64,000 bases of DNA from Meconema thalassinum (Eukaryota; Arthropoda; Insecta; Orthoptera; Tettigoniidae): NCBI GenBank assembly GCA_946902985.2, contig OX336389.2, positions 144,821,099 to 144,885,098 of the forward strand, written 5' to 3'. This document shows, one piece after another, positions 20,008 to 31,292 of the stretch (within the stretch, counting starts at the first letter, position 1; each line of letters starts with the position of its first letter). The position numbers and the translations under genes are program-made. The notes below the pieces were generated by a model. It did not search any database. It saw only the letters and a list, made by a program, of their open reading frames with translations, and had not been told where the DNA came from.

Positions 20008-22788
20008 TTATTGGTCACTGCAAGCGAGTCTCCCAAGGTCTTTCCACTCCTGCCTCATCTTCGCTGTTCTTGTCCATTGTTTTCCTCCCCATTTTACGAA
20101 CCAATCTGCCCATCTGATTCTTTGTCTCCCAACGTTTCCCCTTCCTGTTCTTGGGTCCCACATCGTCATTTTGTACGTCCATCGGCTAGGATCTAATCTC
20201 GCTACATATCCACCCCATATCCATTTGAGTTGGTCTGCTGATGTCATAGCGTCTATCTCTCAATGAGACACGAAGGATCTTCCTTTCCATTTTCCGTTGA
20301 CATCTCGGGATCATTTGTCTTTGTTTCGATGTTAATGCCCAAGTTCGGCAACCCTATAGTAACACCGGTATCACGCATTTTTCCAGAACTTCGGCCTTTA
20401 AAGTGAGTTTTTGGGTCTTGTCAGCCAGTATTAACTTTAGGGACCAAAAGCTCTTCCATGCTTGTCCTATTCTTCGTTTTACCTCTTTCTCTGAACGACG
20501 TGAAAATGGCATGTTCTGACCGAGATATACATATTCTTCAACATATTCCAGTGTTTCTCCGTTCACATTAATTGGGGTTTCTAACGCATGGGTCATCAGC
20601 TTCGTTTTCTTCGGGTTCGTTGTAAGGCCCACTTCTTTACTTGTTTTGTCTAATTCGTTTATCATTTGTTCCAGCACTTTCGCTGATTCAGCCACCAAAA
20701 CCGTAAATGGGTTAGTCTTGTCGCATCGATTCTGATGCCATATTTTTCTTCCCAGTCTAGTTTTCTAAACTGATTTTCCAGCAAATAGGTGAATCATTTT
20801 GGTGAGAGGGGGTCTCTCTGTTTTACTCCCCTTTCTATCATGATGTTACATCCTTCTCTTTCTGTCTTTATTCTGGCTTGGTTACCGTCGTAGAGTTTGC
20901 CTAGGAGTCTTACGAATTTGTTTGCGATGCCTTGTTTTTCAAGTGCTTCTATGACGCTTTCCTGATCTACGGAGTCAAATGCTTTGTTGTAATCCACAAA
21001 TGCTCTATACTCCTCTAGATTAAATTCCTGAACTTTCTCCATGAGTTGATTTATTGTTTACAAGAGGTCTGATGTACTGAAACTCTTTCTGAATCCTGCT
21101 TGCTCTATCGGTTGCTGTTCGTCCTGTGCCTTTAGTCATTCTATTGGTTAGGATCTTCATAAATAGCTTGTAGAGGTTTACAATTATGTTGATCGGTCTG
21201 TAGTTGTTTATGTCGTCCTTGGCTCCCTTTTTGTGTAGAAGTATGATAATGCTTTTTTCCACTGCATTGGTATGTCTTCTGATGTATGGTTTTACATAAT
21301 GTTGTGATGACTGGGATTAGGTTTCTTCACCCCATTTTAGAAATTCATTGTAAATTCCATCTTCACCTGGGCATTTTTCGGTTTTCGTTTGTCGAATGGC
21401 TGCTCTTACTTCACTGGGTAGTATTGGAGGTGTTTCTTCCTCTAGGTTTTCTTCTGATGTATTCTGGTCCTGATGCAATTTGGATCTTTGAGAGTTACTT
21501 GAGTATAGGGTTCTAAAGAACTCTGTCGCTTGCGTCATTATCTCTTCTCTTGAGGCTTGTCTTTTTTCATTGTTGTCTTTTACTCTCAGTATCCAATGTT
21601 TGCCAGGAGTTAATCTTTTCTAATCATCCTTATTGATTTTGTGGTATCCATGATTTCTTTGACCACTTTAGTGTTGTGTTCTCTGATGTCTCTTCGGATT
21701 TGCCTTTTCGATTGTTTATTGACTTCCGCATATTCCACCTTTTTTGTTCGTTTTCTATGGCTTGTGATTTTAGACGTTCTCTTTCTTCGATCAGACATTT
21801 GGTGCTATCCTTTAGTTTTATTCTATTTTTCATACTGCTTCCAGGTGTTGACGATTGTTTGGCTGCGCGGGATATGCAATTTACGAGCTCTGTATAGTGT
21901 TGTTGGACTTTTTGCTCCGTTTGTTGGTTGAAGTCTCGTAGGTTTTGTTGTAGTGCTTTTACATACTCCGCCCTGTATCCTGGATGTGTAGTTTTGTTGT
22001 TGAAGTAGTGTCTCCTTTTCTTCTTTATTCTCACTTTCAATCGTACCATTCTGTGATCTGTGTCAAACTTCAGACCATTTATCACTTGTATGTTTTTTAC
22101 CTGTTAGTCTATTGGTTAGGATGAAGTCTATTTCATTTTTGATTTTGCCATTCGGAGATTTCCATGTCCATTTGCTTTCTGGGTTTTTCTTGTAAAAAGT
22201 GTTCACAATTTTAAATCTTTCTCCCAGTGCAAACTGTATTAGTCTTTCTCCTCTTTCGTTCCTTGTTCCGTATCCGTGGGGGCCCATATGCCTAGGTTCA
22301 TCTTCTTCGTATTCCTTTCTTCCTACCTTGCTGTTGAAGAATCCAATTATGAATGTTGTGTGTGCTTCGTACTCGGCTAATGTGTCTTCGAGGAGCATAT
22401 AGAAGTCTTCAATTTCTTCTTTCGTACTTGCTTCTGTGGGAGCATAGGCTTGAATTATTATGAATGTGTTGTCATTTAATTTTAGGGATAATACTAAGAT
22501 TCTATCTGAGATTCCCTTTATTTCTTTTATATTGTGTTTTAAATGTCTTTTTATCAAATAACCTACCCCATTTTGTCCTTTTTTTTCCCATATGAAGCTA
22601 AAGACATTCCCATTTGTTTTCTTTATTACGTTTTCGCCGTATTGCCTCACCTCACTGAGGCCTTATATATCGTACCTTACGTTTTCGGGTGCGTTTTCGA
22701 GTTCTATTTCTTTTCCTTGGGTTCTTAAGGTTCAAACGTTTAGTGTACCTAGTATGAGTTCTTCTTCCTTGTGTGAAGGTTGTTTCAT
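20008..22788 (-). pseudogene. LINE ORF2: endonuclease-reverse transcriptase, broken (copy 1)
   Basis: Would encode about 926 residues acting at the target site: nicking by the AP endonuclease and target-primed reverse transcription. From the 5' end: start ATG at 22,788, endonuclease (GYLIKRHLKHN, AYAPTEAS, then KNEIDFILTNR), linker, RT (VDYNKAFDSVDQ, then a GVKQRDPLSPK box whose usual Gly is Arg), and a C-terminal region ending GRLACSDQ. Breaks include in-frame stops near 22,668 and 22,720, several frameshifts, and a ~16-base deletion at about 20,698 that removes the F-A-D-D catalytic box present in copy 2. The ATG overlaps the ORF1 stop as ATGA. Confidence 0.85.
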
Positions 22789-23609
22789 CGTTGTGTTTGG
22801 TTGATTTCTTCTTCCCCGTTTTTTGAGGTTAAGTCTTTCCAGTGCACCCCCTGGTCATTTAAAAGGATTTTCTGGTATCCAACTCTTACGCTTTTATTAC
22901 CCTTTTCCCATTCTTCCCTGGCTTCCTGTCTGAGTGATGATTGGATTTCTCTTTCTTTTATTTTGAGTTCATCATCTATGAATATGTCTTGTCCTCTCAG
23001 TTTGTGTTTGTTTCGGACTATTCTTAGTTTGTCTGCAAAATTTGTGAAACTGACTTTCACTATACCTCTATTGTTTCTGTCTTACCGACGTAGGTTGATT
23101 TTTCTGCCGTCACTTCTTTTTCTATCGTGTTCAATATCTTCTTGATTTTGTTCTTTAGTTCGTCTTTGTTACTTTCATCATTAGTGAATTCTTTACTTTT
23201 TACCACTATGTTGTTCCTCCTTTCTCTTTTCGCCTGTTGATCTTTTTGTTCTTCTAGGTCACTTGTTCTTTTGGATAATGTTTCTATATTTTCTTGTATT
23301 GTGTTGTCTATGTTAGTGATTTTATGTTATAATGAATCATTTGTTCTTTCGCAGTTTTCATTTCTTTTTTTTAATTTCCTTTCTCATGGACTGAATTTCC
23401 TCTCTTGTTTCTTGTTTAAACTCTTCAGTTTGCTTTTTCAAATCTTTTAGTTCTGATAGTATTTCAGAAAACATACCTTTTATGTCGTCTCTTTGGGGTT
23501 TTACATTGTCTGTGTGTTCTTCGTCTCCCGAGCTTTCTGAGGTTGGTATTTTGCTTTTTCTCTGTTTTTGCTTTAAGTTTCTAGTTGAGGGCTGTGTTTT
23601 GGGTGGCAT
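22785..23609 (-). pseudogene. LINE ORF1: coiled-coil nucleic-acid-binding protein, broken (copy 1)
   Basis: Starts MPPKTQPSTRNLK at 23,609. Residues ~1-84 are charged and coiled-coil-like (EILSELKDLKKQTEEFKQE); the middle has an R-R-N-N-I-V-V box, as in the RRM-like domain of L1-type ORF1 proteins; the C-terminal part (VSFTNFADKLRIVRNK...RVGYQKI) fits the conserved ORF1 C-terminal domain, which binds element RNA. Two frameshifts (one in the A-run near 23,360, one near 23,065) and a stop near 23,325 break it. The stop TGA at 22,785-22,787 overlaps the ORF2 ATG. Plus-strand ORFs over this stretch are antisense shadows. Confidence 0.7.
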
Positions 23610-23639
23610 GTTGTTATATTTGCTAGTTACGTACTGTGA

Positions 23640-24200
23640 TATATTTTAATCCTCTTTTTTTTCGCGTGTAGTGTATTAAACTCCTATTGCTTCATTCACT
23701 TCGTTTTTGCAATATAGTTCCTCTCACACTCATTCTCTTCTATTTAGGTGCTAAAATATGTCTATGTATATTGTTAAAAGTCTTCACAGGTTGCTGGTTA
23801 TCTTGTGTGAGTGATTTTAGGCCCCTTAGAACAACAATTATCATCATCATCATCTTGTGTGAGCTGATACTATGCCTGTGATTTGTGCTGTAAAACCTTC
23901 CTTATGCGACGAATGTCCTCTTTCATTTTTGACAGGCCAGTGTCTTGCGAACGGTATGCCTCATTGTCCATACAGAGTTTCTTCTGATCACATGTAATTT
24001 TTGTTGTAAGGCACGCAAACGGTTCTTTGTTGCTGTATGCGATTAGTGTTTTGGTGAGCTTTGTGATAATAACCTCACTAATCTCCTTCTGTTGTGCGAT
24101 GTCATTAATTTCAGATATTTCCTCCAATTTGGGTGATTCCTTGTTTTCTCTCATTGTGTACGTCTTCCTCGGGTACTTTATTCACTTTCAAGCTGCGCTG
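23640..24200 (-). other. Unrecognised region with a 94-codon ORF
   Basis: 23,870-24,154 (minus) is open for 94 codons from an ATG: a glutamate/lysine-rich start, KLTKTLIAYSNKEPFACLTT, KITCDQKKLCMDNEAYR and a basic end (RRIRKVLQHKSQA). I do not recognise it. Just beyond its stop is (GAT)5 and TGTTCTAAGGGGCCTAA, words common at the ends of arthropod repeats, so it may be part of a further mobile element or a longer 5' portion of the adjacent LINE. Confidence 0.3.
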
Positions 24201-24765
24201 ATATCGTTTTACCTTGTAACGGATACAAAAACTGTGGAGCTCGGAAATGGCGCGTGTTTACTTAACAACCTCTGTCTGATAACCGAGACCACATTAGGCT
24301 GCAATTATTATAATGTATTTTCAATGTCCTGTAGCCTATTGCCCAGGCTAATTTCGAACTCTTCCATGTGGCAAAATTAAACTGAAGTAAAATTTGGAAA
24401 CGGCATGCTAGTATATAACACATAGGCTATATGAAGGAATTGCATGTAAACACTAAGCTTTATATGTTGAAAGGTTCCGGGAAGATGGGGAAATTGTAGG
24501 CTACCTAGAACAACATTTTAGTGACAAATTTCAAGCAGGATTTTTCCTGTTTTATGAACTTGCCAGTACCACAGAATTCCTGTTCTTCCCTATGGTGCAC
24601 TAGCATCCATTTTGCTGTTCTTCCACGTCCCTTATCCCCATGCTCCTAGCGCAGCCAATTTATTATATTTTTAAGCTTTTATCGTCTAATAAAAAGAGTT
24701 GTTCCGTGAAGAACTAAATAGCCTATTGTCATATAGGCCAATCCGACTTACGCAAATTGCCTCAA
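24200..24765. other. No gene seen
   Basis: AT-rich sequence. Neither strand shows an ORF with coding character; nothing recognised except scattered GTAGGCTAC and AGCCTA words that also occur through the rest of 24-29 kb. Confidence 0.6.
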
Positions 24766-25880
24766 TTTTCAGTTTTAATTGCTGTAATAGATTCGTAGAT
24801 ATAGGGAACTGTGAAAATATTTCATATGGTCACTATGTTGGATTATTATATATACAGTAGACCTTCGAGTTATGTAGGCTACATGAAGATTATTTTGTAG
24901 GTGTTTTATTCCAACTTCAATCTCATGATTAGGACACAAGAAGTAGCCTAAAAACGAGATTTTAATTCTTTTCTCAGCCACCATCTTGTGGTTATAAAAG
25001 AATTTAAATGAATTAGATGCCATTGGATTAAAATTTATATAAGCATATACCGTATTAATTTTCACTGCGATCGGTTAGTTAAATCACGAGAAACGTCCAT
25101 TTGAATATTTGAAATTCGTGTCACCGCCATGTTGGATTTTTGCTCACCAGGTTGTTGAACGTCCCATAGGCGAACTTATGGTTATAACCTCTATACACCT
25201 GCCAAATTTCAGTTTGATTGCTGCCATAGATTAATAGATATTGAGAACCATCTAAATATTTCGCCATGTCGGAATTTAATATCTTTTATGCAGGCCATGG
25301 AGTTATGTACTATTGGATGAGGATTATTGGGTACGTTCATTATTCAAACGTTGATTTCGACCGCGTGATTAGAACACACGAATTTAGAATTTAATTTTGA
25401 AATTACGCACAACCGCCATCTTGAGGTTACGTAAACAATTGAACTAAATTAGATGTCAGTGCATTGCAATTTTTATAGTAATTCCCTGTAACAAGTTTCA
25501 CTGCTTTCGGATGGTTAAATCGCGAGAATAGTCCATTAAAATGTTTCAATTCGCTTGGCCGCGATGTTCGTTTTGTACTTAACAGGACTTTGAAAGACAC
25601 ATCGGTGAAAGTCCTGTAGTGCCCTTTACCACTGAACAAAATTTCTGGGTGCTATGAGTAATAGTTTCGGAGATATAGGATGCCGGTGAAATATTTCGCA
25701 CAACTGCCATGTTGGATTGGTGAGACGTAATAAAATTTGTAGGGCACGGCCGGGGTCGGATGCAATAGTAATTTCACCTTACCGAATTTCATTGAAATCG
25801 CTCCAGTCGTTTACACGTTATTAGGGAGGAACATACACACGGACGCACACACATAGCCTACACACACACGCACGCATACA
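24765..25880. repeat. Degenerate ~435-bp tandem repeat and LINE-like tail
   Basis: Blocks at 24,765, 25,205 and 25,640 share TTTCAGTTT..ATTGCTG, ATAGATT..TAGATAT, GAAAATATTTC and a GCCATGTTGGAT word; a second shared block (GGTTAAATCACGAGAA...GTCCATT) recurs at 25,070 and 25,505. The right end has ACCGAATTTCATTGAAATCG, CTCCAGTCGTTTACACGTTA and a CACACACGCACG microsatellite, the layout of the 3' tail of insect LINEs. ORFs here are not supported. Confidence 0.5.
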
Positions 25881-26254
25881 AAAGGTGATCTCATAAACCT
25901 ATTTTTTTTTTCATAAATGAAAATAGGCTCATAAAAATATTCTTTGGTGGGTTTACTAATAGAACGCATGATTGAGGGAAAGTATTAGGAAAAAGAATCA
26001 GTAGATTAATATGACACTAAAACATTTTGATTTTTATAATGAGTCTGGGCATTCCAGAAGTGAAGCAAGTGAAATATCCTAAATGACAAACCGTTTAGTT
26101 AGGCTATTTGTATACAATGTTGAACCGTTTGGAGTTAGCACGCTAATTTTGTAGCTTATCCAATATCTTCATTAGCCTACTTCAAACAGCACTCTGTTTA
26201 GTTTATTGGTTTCTATCACAGAACGACGGAGGAGACGCAAACAATTAGATCATT

Positions 26255-26870
26255 TTAATGGCTCTGAACTCCTTGGTCAACTGTACCGTGTGGGCCTACT
26301 AGGTGGTTGTTGATTTTTTCTGATAACCTGTGTTTCTGAGTTGACTGTAGTATTGTGTAGGCTAGGTATGGGGTAGGTGTCCCTGGGCTTGGAACAAGGT
26401 AGCACACCACCATTTGCCTGGGGAAAAGGCCACTAGCCGCTGCCGGTGTCAGGATTCGATCTTTCAATATGCAGACTTGCAGCTCCTCCGTTCTGTCACG
26501 TGTGGGATTTTTAAAATTACCATGTGTGAGACTAAGAGACTAAGAGGTGTTTACCCGACCCGAGAGGATGGCTCGCCCCATATGTCCAATTTCGCGTGTT
26601 TGATCCAGGCCAATTTGGTGGATTTTTTAATGCTCAATATGTCGTATGAATATTACATAGGCTACAGTATGCAGTTACTTGGATGTTTTGCAAATTTAAA
26701 TCTTGGCCTGTTTTCCGTATCTGTGAGAGCCAATTTGATAACCGTCAATAGTGGAGCCATGTTATGTACGGTTTTAACTGTCCGGATAAGTTACTAGTCT
26801 GCGAACAACAAGGAACTCAAATGGACAAACAAACAAACAAACAAACAAACTCTGACGAATTTCAAATGCG
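26255..26870 (+). repeat. Dispersed repeat shared with 60,040-60,510
   Basis: Shared ordered words: TGATAACCTGTGTTTCTGAG, GGGTAGG, GAGCAAGGTAGC-like, CACCGCCATTTGCC-like, CAATATGCGGACTTGCAGCT (one mismatch here), GTGGGATTTTTAAAA, CATTTTCCGTATCTGTG and TGAATGGACAAACAAAC-like. Same orientation in both places. Ends in a (AAAC)n run at 26,827-26,850, so probably a retroposed short element. The ORF of 127 codons inside is not shared intact with the other copy. Confidence 0.65.
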
Positions 26871-28100
26871 AAATGGGGCCTTGCCCTTTTCAGAGACCCC
26901 CTTCAGTATCCTGTAAAAATAGGATAGTGTAATGCACTGGTAAATAAGGAAGAAATGAAATGAGAACTACTGCTTGGGTCCAAGCTCTGTGAATTTGGGG
27001 GGTGAAGTGACGCGGGAGGTGGGAGGAGAAGGGCCTGTCAACAGCCCGCAGTGTTATCCGGAATTCCTGATTATTCCAATACTCCTAACATAGGGCCGTT
27101 GCCTAAACCACTGTGGTGTTACGAATGAGTGAGTGGGTCACTGACCCATGTTACTACGCACGGACCGGGTACCCTCATTACTCATCACCATCACTCCGCA
27201 TCGTCCGCGATCCACATTCCTCTCAGATTCACGGAGCTTGGACTCAAGCAGTAACTACCAAATTTATACATATATTTCAAAAAAAATCTCCTCTGAATAT
27301 CTTCAAGTTTTGAATGAATCCGTTTTCACTTCGGTGCTGGGGTTCTTGAGTTACACGTTTATAAAGCATGAGACGAGATAACCAGTGACACTGGCTACGC
27401 GGCATTTCCAATCGTCAGGCTTGAGAACTGTCATCGTTCTTCATTCGTAATACAGATTTTAGTCATTTCTCATCATTAGTTCCTTAACACGCTGAGTCTC
27501 AGCATAGCCAGGGATCAATGGAGGAACACCCTACTAGGAGCGACATGGCGTGTCTATAAGGTATTTGAGAAGCTATGCTATTGAGTGTTATGTCATGCAA
27601 AAATGTAGGCTATCTCCCACAACATCTTTACACTGTAGGACTATGAACCCTCAATTCCGCCACTCATGTAGAGAATTTACTACCGTACCGTTATAGAAAT
27701 ACTCTGTTGCTGCTGGTATTCCATAAATACATCAGATTAATTATATTTCCTTCCTGAAGTGTCTGCAACTTTCTCTTCCCATGACCAAGTTTGCTGACAT
27801 CAACAGCATCATTTCTTGCCTGTGAATAATTGTTTAGCAATACATTGGTAGTAACTAAAAGTGTTTTTCTTTCACTTAATAGACTAATTTCCACTCCACA
27901 AAGCACACATCATTTGGGAAACCAGGGCGACCACACAAAATTGTTTTAGACACAACTACTAACGCCCTGTTTTGATCTTGACACTTTAAAAACAAGTCTT
28001 CATTAGCATCATTGGAGATCAATGCACTTAGGACACAGCTAGCAGTGTCAGCAATGTGGTAGCCTACTCTAGGTCGGATGGAACAGTGAGACCAACAGGC
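26870..28100. other. No supported gene
   Basis: Mixed AT-rich sequence with short ORFs on both strands (27,113; 27,148; 27,691; 27,876). The minus-strand ORF at 27,876-28,124 overlaps the 3' end of the THAP exon in another frame and has no recognisable domain. It could include intron or downstream exon sequence of that gene, but I see no convincing splice pair. Confidence 0.45.
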
Positions 28101-28104
28101 TTGG

Positions 28105-28431
28105 TTACAGGAAAAGACAAGCATGACGGCAAAAATCTGGAAAAATTGTAGGCAGGGCTCCTGATGCCAATTTCAATCTATTCCATTCTACAGATGAGTC
28201 CTTATATTCCTCTGCTATAATAATATCACTTTCGTGAAAATGATTTGTGCAAACTACAGACCATTTCGAAGGTTTACAGTCCTCCCGAGGATTTTTTCTA
28301 ATCCAGGCCTGGCGTAGATTTTCGTCACTTGGGAATCTAAACACTGGTGTGTAGTCTCCCTTACTTGGATAATTTGCGTTACAGTTAGGGACACAACATT
28401 TACCTGGCAGTGTTACGGTGCTGAAACATTC
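28105..28431 (-). CDS. THAP-type zinc-finger exon
   Basis: A single minus-strand open frame entered at a TTTTCTAG acceptor (exon starts at 28,431) and ending in a stop at 28,105. It carries the complete THAP signature: KCCVPNC near the start (first zinc cysteines), FRFPSDENLRQAWIRK, a W and P in the expected places, VVCTNHF (C-x2-H), and the closing GALPTIFPDF, equivalent to the AVPTIF motif. THAP domains are C2CH zinc-dependent DNA-binding modules in host regulators and in P-element-type transposases. After the motif only about ten residues remain before the stop, so it is either one exon (a GT lies just before the stop) or a remnant. No transposase RNase-H-like core is seen nearby. The upstream exon is not identified. 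Confidence 0.75.
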   Translation of the reverse strand, partial: ECFSTVTLPGKCCVPNCNANYPSKGDYTPVFRFPSDENLRQAWIRKNPREDCKPSKWSVVCTNHFHESDIIIAEEYKDSSVEWNRLKLASGALPTIFPDFCRHACLFL

Positions 28432-28434
28432 CTA

Positions 28435-28744
28435 GAAAATCAAAGTTTAAAACATGAAGTACATGTCATACCGTATTTAAAATACCGGTACCATATTTGC
28501 CAGATATAAAGCACACTCGTAAGTGTGTTCTCGATTAGGGATTACATTAAAAAACTCACATGGAAAGGTAGTATAAACGCTACTATAAAGCGTAAGAGAC
28601 AAAATATATAAGGAAATATCCCTGTGAGATAAACAAAACACCTGCCAGACAGAACGTTCCCTTCGTGTTCCCGCTTGACAAGGATAGCTCTATGACTGAT
28701 GAACCTTTTTCCAAGTCTCAGCCTTCCGACCTGTCTAGAGTCGA
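28435..28744. other. No gene seen
   Basis: AT-rich; possible intron or upstream flank of the THAP exon. Ends with a (GTT)n run at 28,762-28,776 bordering the satellite. Confidence 0.5.
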
Positions 28745-29220
28745 CCGTGTGACGTCACATGTTGTTGTTGTTGTTACAAGATGGCGGCCAAGATGGTGGC
28801 CAAAATGGCGGGCCAAGAGGGTGTGACGTCACAACGAGGTGTGATCGGAAAGTTCAAAAATGTTAACCCATAGCCTATTTTCCTGGTGACGTCACAACGA
28901 GGTGTGATCAAAAATTTCCAAAATGTTGCTCCATAGCCTACTTTCCTGGTGACGTCACAACGAGGTGTGATCAAAAAGTTCCAAAAATGTCGTCCCATAG
29001 CCTACTTTCTTGGTGACATCACAACGAGGAGTAAACAAAAAGTTTCAAAAGGTTGATTCATAGCTTACTTTCATGGTGACGTCACAACGAGGTGTGATCA
29101 AAATGTTCCAAAATGTTGACTCATAGCCTACTTTCCTGTTCACAACACAAACTAACCCGCCATACATTCAGGGGCAAAGTCGAATGAGGTGTCGTTGAAA
29201 TCGAGCCGACAGTCTCTTCC
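28745..29220 (+). repeat. TGACGTCA satellite, second array
   Basis: Short-unit (~65 bp) form of the 6,915-8,335 satellite: CCATAGCCTACTTTCCTGG, TGACGTCAC, AACGAGGTGTGATCAAAA. Five intact octamers (near 28,750, 28,820, 28,887, 28,952 and 29,077), preceded by CAAGATGGCGGCCAAGATGG words; the last unit switches to the long-unit continuation (ACTAACCCGCCATACATT). It abuts the left edge of A2. Confidence 0.9.
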
Positions 29221-29422
29221 AATCAATAACGTATTCCCCCCCCCCCCCAAATAAAACCTACCCCTACTAGGGGGTGAAATTGTAATTTTTCGAAAATCTG
29301 GGAGTTTGATTGCTAGTAGGGAATTAAACATTGTTACACATAAAGCGCATGCATACAGCCGATTACCGCTATGATTTTACATTTTTGTTTTTGTTTTTAC
29401 GCATGCGCACTTGTTTTTGTAA

Positions 29423-30323
29423 GAGGGTGGGTGATGAATCGCAGAGGCTTATGCAGCGGCCATGCATGCCAGTGTCATTCATTGCTATTTGATGAATCAT
29501 GGATCGCAGAGGCTTATGCGATTACCACGCTTGCCAATGCATTCATCGCTATTTGATAAATCATGGATTGTACTGTAATGATTGAAAAAACAATTGCAAG
29601 AATGATTGCCGAGCCACAGGATATGGCAACGACCAAGATAATAGCCATGCTTGCAAATGCATTAGTCGATATTTTAATGAACCATGAATCGCAGAGGCTT
29701 TTGCCATGGTTTGTAGCAGGCAATCGAACTCGAGATATTTTAAGCCAAAGCCTAGCACGCTAACGAGTTAGCTATGGGATGTGAAACAGAGTCGGCTGCT
29801 AAAGCCTGTCGCACTTTCCTGGGGGAATAATTAAATGAATAAGCGATGAAATGAAATGAAAGTGGAAAGAGTTGCTCGACTGAGGGATCAGGGAATGGAA
29901 TGAATGAACCTCCCCATTTAGCGATGATGGTATGAAACCATGTAGGCTGCTAAAACCTATTGCACTCCCTTGGAGCAATGATTAAATTAATAACAAATTA
30001 AATGAAATAATAGTGTAAAGTGTTGGTTGACCAACTTGGTTAGGGAAGGGAATGAATGAATCAAGTCCTCATTTAGCAGCGAGGATATGAAACGGTGTTG
30101 ACTTCTAAAGCCTGTCGCTTTTTCCTGGCACAATGATTAAATGATTGGCAGCTGAGATGTAATGATAGTGTAAATTATTGCTTGATTGATCGGGTCAGGG
30201 AATGGAATGAGTAAAGTCTCTATTAAACAGTGAGGATATGAAGCGGTGCCGGCTACTAAAGCCTGTCGCACTCGCCTAGGAAAATGATGATAAGAAAGAC
30301 AAATGAAATAAAATGATTGTGGA
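29423..30323 (-). repeat. A2 copy of tRNA-derived and ~130-bp repeats
   Basis: Counterpart of 150-1,050; no difference noticed. Confidence 0.6.
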
Positions 30324-31292
30324 GAGTGTTGCTAGAATGAAATAGTAACAGGGAAAACCGGAGTAGCTATAGATTGGAAGAGAACAAGAGTTAACCAAGT
30401 GTGGTCGACAGAAAAGAAGACGGAGAGGAGCCCGGCACAAGTAAGTGGAAGCATTGCTGAACACAGCTGGAGCCCTGTGGTCGCTAACCCTCGTTCCACT
30501 AGATGTAAGTCCCTGGGGAGAAACTTGAAACACTCCTGCTTGCTGGCAGGCATGGAGTGTAACCTCGGGATAATGAAAACTGCAACTCTTGCATGATTCC
30601 AGTGTAAAGTTACACATTCTCTAAACAAGCTGTCTGTCAGATAACATGCAAGAAGATAGTATGTATCACTGTATGAATTATTGAATATTAAAAGGAAATC
30701 GACTGTGGATCTATTGAAAAGGAATCGTCTTGGTATTTGCCTGGTGGTGAAAATGGAAAATCACGAAAATCCATTTTCAGAATGACTCAGGTGGGATTCA
30801 CACTCACACTTTCTCAATGTCAGCGAGGCATGAGGTAGCATGTTAGCACTCTCGATCACTGCAGCTGGTAATGTTGATTTTACCCTCTCTAAGATTAGCT
30901 TTTCCATGAACTAAGCATGGAATCCTGCCTCTACCGCCATTAAAGTAGGGAGAGATGACCTGAGATTTTTACTTTTTTAAGAGAAAAGAATCCACTCTCA
31001 AGTTACCTTTGTAGCGTAGTGGTTAGCTGCCACCCCTGAGATCCTGGGTTTGATTCCCAGCTATGTCATGAAATTTGAAAAGTTATATGAGGATTGAAAC
31101 AGGGTAGATGCAAATTAGGGTGGAAAAGTGGGTGTAAATGTGGGTGCAGTTTATAGTAGGCACAATTTTTACTAGAATGTGATTTGAGTAAATGTATTTT
31201 CTAAACCCAAGTAGTGAGTAGTCGATTGGTTTTGATCTATGCACACGTAAACATGTCACGTACACTGATAATGGATTCTCAAGGCTTTTAGG

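Larger units (their letters stand above)
19725..23640 (-). mobile_element. RTE-like non-LTR retrotransposon, copy 1
   Basis: A ~3.9-kb minus-strand LINE with ORF1, AP-type endonuclease and reverse transcriptase, and a 3' region made of C2H2 zinc-finger-derived sequence. The 3' terminus (low coordinate) is defined by comparison with copy 2 at 61,551: both begin CACGATGATGTTTCCTC on the plus strand, i.e. end ...CATCATCGTG, a short ATC repeat as in many RTE elements. The C-terminal region of ORF2 (EYVYLGQNM, RRIGQAWKSFWSLK) is of the type I associate with insect RTE elements. The exact 5' end beyond ORF1 (~23,640) is uncertain. Confidence 0.8.

Noticed and set aside
22199..23145. Plus-strand ORFs over the LINE (67, 61, 70 and 121 codons)
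   Set aside because: Antisense shadows of LINE ORF1/ORF2, serine/phenylalanine-rich as expected from the reverse strand.
26414..26797. 127-codon ORF in the dispersed repeat
   Set aside because: The homologous copy at 60,040-60,510 does not keep the frame.
27876..28124. 82-codon ORF next to the THAP exon as a second exon
   Set aside because: It overlaps the THAP exon in another frame, has no domain and no convincing splice pair.
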